From Nansenia antarctica (taxonomy: Eukaryota; Chordata; Actinopteri; Argentiniformes; Microstomatidae), in NCBI GenBank assembly GCA_963989245.1, contig OZ022348.1, forward strand, positions 26,916,702 to 26,980,701: a DNA stretch of 64,000 nucleotides. The letters are read 5' to 3'. Below, piece by piece: positions 54,407-64,000 of this stretch. Each line of letters starts with the position of its first letter. Within the stretch, counting starts at the first letter, position 1. The translations under genes and the position numbers were made by a program. Under the pieces are notes generated by a model that was not told where the DNA came from, ran no database searches, and saw nothing but the letters and a program-made list of their open reading frames with translations.

Positions 54407-55733
54407 AAGATCACCAAGGTTTTGGTGCCAACAGACCCCAGGTTGTACTTTGAAGGTGTATATTTTCTTAATACATCTTAAGCTTCCCCACTGGTGGAAC
54501 GAGCTGCCCACTGCTGTCACAAATGCAGAGTCACTACCCATATTCTGCAGTAGATTGAAGACCCATGAATTTGTCAGCCCCAATGTCTCTACAGAGTACT
54601 GGTAAAGGGACTGACTTATATAGCGCCTTATTCCAAAGAGCTTTACAATAGCCTCTCATTCACCTATTCACACACCAATGGCGGCAAGGCAACGGCCCGC
54701 TCATTGGGGTTCAACCTCTTGCTGCCCATGTATGGGGACACCTTAACATTATCTCAAACACATTTGTGAACAACATTTGAGAGAAATAGGCCTTTTGTGT
54801 ATATAGAAAAAGTCTTAGGTCTTTGATTTCAACTCGTGAAAAAATTTGAGCAAAAGCAAAAGTGTTGCGTTTATATTTCTGTTCAGTGTAAGAACAGACA
54901 TGTGGATTGTAGCCCAGGAGAGAGGAGTCCTTGCCGCAATGTGTGTGTGAATGTGTGTGTGAGATTGGGTGAATGAGAGGACATTGTAATGCTCTTTGGA
55001 GTAAGGTGCTCTAATAGAGCAGGCGATTTACCATTTAATGTGTGCAATAAGTATCGTTATAATCATAAGGAACTGTGTAAGAGTTCTACCAACATTCATT
55101 GAAAGGATTATTGGTTACTCCAGTAAAAACGGGAAGTGTTGAGGAATTTGAGACTGAGGGTGATGACAAGTTCATTTTCCAGCTCATCTGTGTGTTGGGA
55201 GAGTGCTGCACAATGAGTGCAGCAAGATGTTGGCTCAAGGGATCTTGAATTAATAAGAATAAGAATAAGAATAAGGATATTTACACAATTTACACAAAAG
55301 AACACTTTTGGAGATGTTGCCTGTTGTTATTTCTGGCGCTCGTGGGATTCAAACCGGTCGACCATTCTTGCCCCCCATTCAAAAACGGCATAGGCGACAT
55401 TTTCCTTTGTTCTTTACTTGTTTAGACATTGTGACTATTAAACATGTAGATAATGGAAAATAAGTTTCAATTTCTCTCTCTTCCTTTTCTTTTCCCTCTT
55501 TTTCTCCCCTTTTCCTCTCCTTTTCCTTTTTTTTTTGCACATTTTCTGCACATTTTATAACAAAATAGTTGTTAACATTTTATATTTAAAAACTAAGAAC
55601 CAAGAAAAGTTATAACAAGTTCTGGTGAAGTTCAGAAACGTGAAGGAGACAGTTACCAAGGCCTCCCTGTATACACTTTACTGAACTGTCTGATTAGAGC
55701 TATAAACCTCGAGATTAGACATGGTTAGGTTTC

Positions 55734-55788
<55 letters not shown>

Positions 55789-56128
55789 ATTTGACTTCTA
55801 TGGCGCTTTTCTAGACACTCGAAGACGCTTTACAAACTGAAAAGATCAAGTAGTAATAATAAAAAGAACAAAAAATAAAGTATAGGGGCCTAATTAAGGT
55901 AGTGCTGGGGACACATGGGAAGGGGAGGGGGAGAGGGTTAACTGGTGAAGGCGAGCTTGAAGATGTGGGTTTTGAGGGTAGCAAAACGAAAAAGTAAACA
56001 AAAACGAGAGAAATAGGCCTCTACATTTTATTTTTATTTTCTATAAAATAAAATAAAAAAGACACTTTCTAAACACGTTCTCTTACTAGCCAACTACTCC
56101 GTTACTGGAATAGAAATGTCTTACGAAG

Positions 56129-56289
<161 letters not shown>

Positions 56290-57190
56290 GAGCATGTGAG
56301 GAAGATATGAGAGAATGATTTGATTTTTTTTTTAATCACTAACGATTAGATTGAGATGACTTTACATGTTGTCTCCTTCCTTCTTGCCAGTCTTCACAGC
56401 CTAAGGCATTCAGTTGATCATCATCTTCTGTTGGTCTGGATGAGGGTGCCTGGGACTGGTTCTCAAACCCGTTATAGACGTTTGTATTTGAGAGATCATT
56501 TGAATAGAATGAAGATAGTTAAATAAATAAATAAAAGATACGACTTAATTAAACTGATCAATGAAATGAACTGACAATGAACAATGACAATGACAATGAC
56601 AATGAACTGATCAAATCAATGACAATGACAATGACAATGACAATGAACTGATCAAATCAATGAACTGACAATCAGTGGCCATTGTTGACAGATTTATTGC
56701 ACCATACTTCCACACAGCTTAACAAACATTACAATTACAGCAACAACAACAACAAAAGATATAGTTAGCACACAAGATTATTTTGTGGCTGTGGTGAAAA
56801 TAAGCGCTGTAGTCATTAATTGTATGTTGTATGTTTTAAACGTTTTTATTTGATGCCAGTGAAGGATTACCAACACGGGAATTGAATAGTCAGTTTGTGT
56901 TCCAGCCGTTCCAATATCCACGATATAGCCTACGCACAGCTAAATGAAATGTTGACACATCTTTTCATATTACTCCGCGTTTGTATTTCCGTTATCGAAC
57001 TACATTATTGCCGTTGCTTAGCAACTGACAAACAACTGTTCCGCGGATGAATACACTTACAATAACACATAGTTCCATTAAAATACATTAATTAAACGTT
57101 TGTCTTATCTTTCTTTTGTGAAATATTGATAGATGTGGTAACCGTTGTATAAAAGCGTTATGTCACGTTAGTGCTCTGGATACAAAAACG

Positions 57191-57285
57191 AAACTGTATT
57201 TATTGATTTGTCTAAGAGGCATTCGATACAGCTGATCATCATCTTCTGCTGAACAGACTGACGTCTGTTGGTCTGGATGAGGGTG
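57191..57285 (+). pseudogene. LINE reverse transcriptase fragment
   Basis: Encodes VFIDLSK, then after a small frame change AFDTADHHLLLNRLTSVGLDE. This is RT motif A (F-x-D-L-S-K-A-F-D-T-V-D-H) of L2/CR1/Rex-type LINEs. A more decayed copy lies at 56395-56445. Confidence 0.7.
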
Positions 57286-57824
57286 GTTCTCAAGCCCGTT
57301 TCTCATTTTAAAATCATCTTGTGTTTCTAGGGTGGGTTTGATACTGACGTTTGTATTTGATAAGAGTTCATTTGAATATAATGAAGATAGTTAAATAAAT
57401 AAATTAAAGATATTACTTCATTAAACTGACTGATGAAATGTTCAATCAAGTAAGTGGGCATTTTCGACAAATTGATTTCACCATACTTTCACACCTAAAC
57501 AACAGAACAATATAGGATATAGTTAGCACACATGTTATTTTTTGTGGCAGTGGTGAAAAAATACGCTGTAGTCACTACTTGTATGTTGTTTTAAACGTTT
57601 TTTATTTAGTAAATGATGATAATGTCTATGAGGTTAAGGGTTAGCAACACAGGTAATGACCATAGGGTGGCTGAGAAGAGGCTGTCTCTAACCTGAGACT
57701 CAGGGCCGTTCTTTGACTCTGTGTAAGAAGGTGATCTGATGGAGAGAGGATTCCTCAGTCTCCACTGCACAATGGAGGCCTCAGGAGGATCCTCTCTCCT
57801 GACAAACATATTGTTAACTAACCT

Positions 57825-57973
57825 GGGGGGTATTCCATCAACGTCGCTAAAGGAAAATACCGACTTATTTTGATACGTTTGGTGAGACTTATCAGAAAAT
57901 CCGGTCTTAATTTGAGTCTCTCGCAAGACTTAAGCCTGGATTTTTCTTTAGCGACGTTGATGGAATACCCTCC
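57825..57973. mobile_element. Foldback MITE, copy 2
   Basis: Same palindromic arms as 3357-3474 (GGGGGGTATTCCATCAACGT), with a slightly larger centre and one arm ending GGAATACCCTCC. Confidence 0.75.
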
Positions 57974-58315
57974 TGTACTGACCTTCCTGAATAAAAAAAC
58001 ACGTTTTATAAAAACATAAGAAGATAGCCATAACCCTAACCATTAAAACAAAGATCACTGATCACTTTATTACCTTATTCTACTTTTTTTTAAATTAACT
58101 ACTTTACTTAATCTACTTTATTCTATTATTGTTGATTTTGTATTCTGCTGGCATGCAAAGGAAAGACAACTATACCCTAGTTGTATACTTGTATCAATAA
58201 TGTCCTGTCAGTAAGAATCAATTCTAGAGATAGCAATCAAATGGGACCACAATATCACAATATTGAATATGAAATACATTCATTTTTTACTATTGGTCCA
58301 CTATCTGCATATCAC

Positions 58316-58445
58316 GTAGGGTTAGGGTTAGGTGCTAGGGTGCTAGGGTTAAGGTTAGGGGTAGGGTTAGGGTTAGGTTTAAGGTTAGGGTTAGACATGC
58401 CAGCATGTACCAAGTCACCCTAGCACCTAACCCTAACCCTAGTTT
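58316..58445. repeat. Telomere-like TTAGGG/CCCTAA repeats
   Basis: Degenerate TTAGGG and GGTGCTAGGG units, then a short inverted CCCTAACCCTAA stretch. They lie just beyond the 3' end of IFI44-like copy 2. Confidence 0.75.
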
Positions 58446-59724
58446 TCCCACATGTACCGTATTCCCACATGTACCGTAACAATTACACTTATTGCTCAGT
58501 TTTTGAGATGCCAAAGGTAATCATTGGCAGAGTGCACAATCAGGTACATGGCACTCAATATCAACACATCCACATCATTGTCCAGCTCAATCTCCTTACT
58601 GTAGTTCTTCACCGGCAGGATGCAGTTCATTGCGAGGCCCAGTGTAACACTGCACAGTTCCATCTGACAGACACAGGAGTCAAAGACTAGATCAGCCTCA
58701 CGTTACAACAAAGACTATTGTGACAGTTGTAGCCAGCGATATTGTATCAGCACATCTCAGGCCCATATTTATTGTAAAACAAGACTTACCTTCTTTTTAA
58801 TGTCCTTGCTCCAGTAGATATCTTTCAGGTTTGTGTCCACCAGCTCACAAGCCTGGTCTGGGAAGGTCAGGACAACAACCTGAGGGATTCCTGTAGAGAT
58901 TGAATGAAGGGGAGAACATGGGTAACACAGAACCATGTCATAGTGTAGTTTAGAGCTGTCTACAGCAAAACGCTGCTTGGTACTGTACACAGTGGGTCAA
59001 CTAACCTATAAAATGTAAAATGTACACATATATTCATCTGCCGCAGTTGTTCATATGCACTATTGACCTACTTTGTCAGACTCCAGACTGGAGAATTTGT
59101 TGGCTATTTTCTGTAGAAGTTTTAGTATGTAAGGTTTGCATGCTAAACACAACATACTGCAACATAGTTTTTTGTTTAGAAATGAGTACGAATATTTGCT
59201 AAAATATGTCCTGAAAGATGATATCAATTATGGGTATGTACAATCAAGTAAAAATAAATTAATAAATAAAAGCACAATTACTCACAGGTTGTTAACTACC
59301 GCCATAAGCATCTTATCAGTGAGATGAGGATAGAAATAATCACTTACCCAGGGAACTTGCAGCCTTCCTGACTTCCACCATTTTATTGATGGCTTCATGC
59401 GAAATCATGGAGAATGTGTGTGCTGGGACAAGAGTCACCAGACAATGAGTTTGGTCACTTAAGGTGGGGTTCTGGTTGTACCTTGGATCATCATCTTTTA
59501 ATGGGTCTTCTGGAATGAACTGGGCCAGAAGAAGAGAATGTGTCAGATGAGGCTGTACATACTGCATTTGTTATTCATGTTGATCTTCAGCTAGGAACTT
59601 AGAAAGAAGTGTTCTCTGTTGGTGAATTAAGAGCAAGACTTAAATGTTGTATCTCACCAAGTCATTATTCTCTTATGTGTGATCTGTTTTACCTTATAGC
59701 CCTGTGGTATGTGACCTTTTAGAG

Positions 59725-61157
59725 CAGGGGTCGGCAATTAGGTTTAGCCTCGGGCCCAAAACATTTTTTGCCACTAGATGGCGGGCCCGAACATAATTTA
59801 AGTAATTGATTGTTAAAAAATGTGACACGTTCTAATGCTTTGACTTTTCTTTCGAGAAATGTACACATCGCTAGTCAACTAACACAGCTTGTTTTGTGAG
59901 CCTGCTAACAATGTAAAGTAGTGTTATAATTAACTAGGTAGCAGTCCAATCCATTTCGTTGCAGTATTAGGCTTGACTAGCAAGTTTGTGTGGTGATTCT
60001 CAACAACGTTGAAACGTAGTTTCACCCTTTTCCATAGTTTTGAATAATAAATGTGTGGACTGACGATGTATCGCAGCCTAACTTATTCTAATAATTATTT
60101 AACATACTTTTATTCTGAATGATTCCCCCCTCCTCCAGACAAGGTCACATTATTTATTATTGGATTGGTTGTTTGCGTGTCGGGTGAAGTTAGCTAAATA
60201 TTTAACCTGCTAACTAGCAAGAGAAACATAATGTCACTCTCCAAAGGTCTAAAGAGGAAAGTTGACGGTGAAAACAGGGCATTTAAACAGGAATGGACAG
60301 CGAACTATACGTTCATCCTACCTTTCATCAATGCAAAGCCGTTGTGAGACTCACATCTTCCGTGCTCACAATGTTCCCTTTCTATACATGCGAGTCGTCC
60401 TTTTCCTCAACGAATGTGATAAAGACGCACGAGAGGAATCGATAGATGCATAAAAATAAAAAAAAAACTGCCTGCGGATTAAAGTGACGTCAATATCACC
60501 AGATATCAAGCAAATAGTGACCGATGTGAGATGCCACTTTTCACATTAAGTGAGTACCAAGCCTGTCGTTATTGTATTTAATAACCTAATTGTATTTTGT
60601 ATATTTTGAATGAATGGCTTATGGCTCATTGTACTTATTATCCCTAATAGCGCGTTTGCTCTGTCGTTTCAGGAGCGGCCTACCACCACTTTTGCGCCGA
60701 TTTTGTTGTCAATGTTTTTCAGAAAATTCAACAGAATTTGCTTTGTTACTGTTCATATGTGTGTTGCAGTCACATACGTACACATTACGTTTGAATTATT
60801 TAATGAGCTGATGTTATTTTTTTTTCAAACCACACACCGCATGTCGGCTATTTCAGCACCACGCCGTGTCCACCTGCTTATGATTCACTATGAGGGGTTC
60901 AGCGTCAGTGCGCTTCGGTGCACCCCGCTGCCTGATTGTCTGTCCCTGTGTCATTCACTCTCAACATGAATAAAAGTACAATAAGCATTATTCAGGTGGT
61001 GGTAGATTCTCTATTCGGACATTATAGGCGCGGTGTGGGACTGTCGGTCCGATATTGGAGAAAGAAAAAAAAGTGGATTCTCTAAATAATCTGCTGGGCC
61101 AAATATTATTGGTGACGGGCCAGCAATGGCCCACGGGCCGCCTATTGCCGACCCCTG
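59725..61157 (+). mobile_element. Internally deleted hAT element in an IFI44-like exon
   Basis: Ends CAGGGGTCGGCAA and TTGCCGACCCCTG are inverted repeats. The 8-bp target duplication TTTTAGAG is at 59717-59724 and 61158-61165. Inside, ATG 60231 opens LKRKVDGENRAFKQEWT...FILPF, the N-terminus of GTF2IRD2/SPIN-type hAT transposases, ending at 60347. The C-terminal peptide ITPDI-like VTSISPDIKQIVTDVRCHF ends at 60549. The middle of the transposase is missing. Confidence 0.92.
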
Positions 61158-62059
61158 TTTTAGAGCATTGATGATGTCCTTGGTGTCCACCCCACCATTG
61201 GATAGCTCCAGACCCATGACATCATTCAATGCAAAGGTCAACTGTGAATCTCCTTTTTGTATGCTAAATGTTTCGCACTGAAATGAAAAAAGCAGAACTT
61301 GGATTAGGCTGTATTGTTTTGGTGAATATTAATGCATGTTATCTCCATATTTGTATTGATTTAGATACAGACAGGATGGGCAGAGTAGAAGTGTAAAGCT
61401 GGGTCTTGAACCCACAACCCACAGGGTGAAGGTACTGCATACGAACTGCATAATAAACTACAGTATGTCATGGTGTGCCAGAGCTACTGTATGTCTAATC
61501 TATAAACATTTGTTCATACTCATTGGATTAGGTATGGTATTTCTAATTCATAACTACTCACCTTCGTGGTGAAGCTTCGTCCCATATTAGCTGTAGAGCA
61601 GAGACTGGCTGTCAGGGCATTAATTGTTATACGCCCTTGGAAGACACTATTGACTGAGTTGATAAAGCTGGACATCCCAGCACCAATTGGTCCAATTAGC
61701 AGGATTCTGAGATGCACATCCGGATCATTCTGGACTAATTGTCTCAGGTCGTTCACCTTCTTGTCTCTGGCCTCTCTACTGCCAGAGGAAATGAAGAAAA
61801 CACATAATGGAAACCATGTTATACATCCCCCCCCAAAAAATGTAGTTTATGTGGTGAGTCGGCTAATTTGCCATTTCACCATTCACAGATTGTGGCTTTA
61901 ATACAATTAAAGGCATTGGTTTCCCATTGAGTTGTCTTGTCTAGAGTGGTGAAGGGGATTTCATGAATATACAGGAAGTGTTTAGCTTGACAATGTCAAA
62001 AAGTTCAGATAAATATAAATATCACATACTATAGTATCTCAAACAGAATATGAACTGTT

Positions 62060-62398
62060 CTGTGGACAGGTGTCTTTTACAGGTAAGGAGTTGAGATTAG
62101 GAGTACTTTCTTAAAGTGAGAGGACTAATCTGTGTGCCTCATGGTCACATAACCGGTCTGTGGGAACCAGAATTCTTGCTGGTTGGTAGCGGCTGAAATA
62201 CTTATTTTACTCAATAAAACACTACAAAATGTACAAATGTTTTCATGTAATGTGATTTTCGGGGATTTAAAAATATACATATTCTGTCTCTCACTGTTAA
62301 AATGAACCTACCATTAAAATTATAGACTGTTCATTTCTTTGTAAGGGGGTTAACTCACAAAACCAGCAGGGGGTGAAATACTTATTTTCCCGACTGTA
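62060..62398. mobile_element. Tc1-like element remnant in IFI44-like copy 2
   Basis: Contains GGTGTCTTTTACAGGTAA, GTCTGTGGGAACCAGAATTC and the terminal GAAATACTTATTTTCCCGAC TGTA, typical of the end region of fish Tc1-like elements. Copy 1 lacks it at the equivalent place (AATATGAACTATGTTCTCAT near 51474), so it inserted after the duplication. Confidence 0.7.
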
Positions 62399-62775
62399 TG
62401 TTCTCATTTGCCCTCTCCATCTTTTGTCAGTCACTACAGTACTTACCTCCAATCTATTTTCCTCCATTCTTTTTCAAATTCTGTATTCAAAGGAATATAT
62501 TGAACTCAGAGTAAAATCTCTATCTTTTTAATTGTGTGCTCTAACTTTTAAAATACTTCTATAGCAAAGTAGAGAATGGAGAAAGGGAGAAGCTTTCATT
62601 ACTGGCTGAGGATGTTATTTCACCTAAACGTGAAAATAGCCTGAACCATCCCTTTAACCAGAGATGTTGTATATTATATAACCCTTTAAAGGAGTACAAC
62701 ACTCCAGAATGTTCATTTTGTGGTTTTAATGTGTTGTTTTGCTGTAATCTAAGTTCTAAGTGCAGTGTCTGTTTA

Positions 62776-63543
<768 letters not shown>

Positions 63544-63640
63544 TATGGGTGGGGGAGCATGGCGCGTTCTGGCCTGCAGAGAGGGCTGTGGGACTGTTGG
63601 TGGAGTGTGGATGGGGGCCTAGTTGGCATCGGCTGATGTC

Positions 63641-63857
63641 AATAGGCTAGGTGCACGATCTCACTACTTCCTGAAAGGCAACTGGTATGAACATATCCTG
63701 TCTCACTCTATTGGTTTAATTGATTAATCAGCTGTGCACTGTGTGTTCCAACGGTTTACCGCACAGCTGATTAATCAATTAAACCAATAGAGTGAGACAG
63801 GATATGTTCATGCCAGGTGCCTTTCAGGAAGTAGTGAGATCGTGCACCTAGCCTATT
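63641..63857. mobile_element. Long-arm hairpin (foldback element)
   Basis: Arms 63641-63737 and 63761-63857 are reverse complements over 97 bp with about two mismatches, around a 23-base loop. The insertion interrupts a repeat also present, without the hairpin, at about 10525-10680. It lies in the intron after the first coding exon of IFI44-like copy 2. Confidence 0.9.
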
Positions 63858-64000
63858 AGGTCCTCATCGGATGGCATTTAACCTGTGTGCTTGTTCCCCC
63901 TCGAGAACATGCTGTACAGAATGTCACATCATGATGTATACACAAATATACATACTTGGTGGTGGTGGTGGTTTTGACTTCAAACTGCCCATTTCTACTT

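Noticed and set aside
57606..57926. 106-codon minus-strand frame as a gene
   Set aside because: Overlaps the foldback MITE and duplicated repeat DNA; no motif or splice context supports it.

Overview
The window looks like chromosomal DNA of a teleost fish. Genes have spliced exons with GT/AG borders. Two copies of a fish-type IFI44-like (interferon-induced 44-like) GTPase gene are present, with a chemoattractant-type GPCR closest to the prostaglandin D2 receptor 2 family. Everything around them is dense with fish mobile DNA: hAT, Tc1/mariner, PIF/Harbinger, foldback MITEs, L2-like LINE tails, two Gypsy LTR elements and one full-length endogenous retrovirus. Long CT, CA/TG, TA and minisatellite tracts are common. 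All calls are from reading the sequence; no database search was possible.

Layout. 1-4505: a Tc1 remnant, hAT ends, and a 4.0-kb Harbinger-like element (3-bp target duplication) that contains a hAT element, which itself contains a second hAT element with a perfect 8-bp duplication. 4506-7310: a 16-bp minisatellite, then the last coding exon of an unidentified + strand gene whose 3'UTR carries a 24-bp minisatellite and two AATAAA signals. 9167-10332: the GPCR exon on the minus strand, convergent to that gene. 11600-12720: Tc1 and L2 remnants and CT tracts. 14880-20676: a gene encoding 16 perfect coiled-coil heptads, split by Gypsy element 1 (14968-19686, reverse orientation, reverse transcriptase core deleted). 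20700-24700: a patchwork of repeats. 24872-26801: a three-exon coiled-coil gene whose hydrophobic tail is encoded by TTAGGG-like repeats. 27917-42610: a hAT-transposase-type gene whose intron holds the endogenous retrovirus (29133-41976).

The retrovirus has 468-bp LTRs that read as identical, a 4-bp target duplication, a 2.65-kb leader with three tandem-repeat arrays, and open gag, pol and env frames. Gag and pol share one frame, separated by one UAG. Between protease and reverse transcriptase, pol carries a region with two HxTx motifs, which resembles a 2H phosphoesterase domain; this is the most intriguing signal in the window.

44396-54203 and 58496-63992 hold the two minus-strand IFI44-like paralogs. 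Each is broken in the same coding exon by a different transposon: copy 1 by Gypsy element 2 (45649-50285) and copy 2 by an internally deleted hAT element (59725-61157). Each copy preserves the empty site for the other's insertion. Copy 2 has also lost the Walker A lysine and carries a 97-bp-arm hairpin in its first coding intron.
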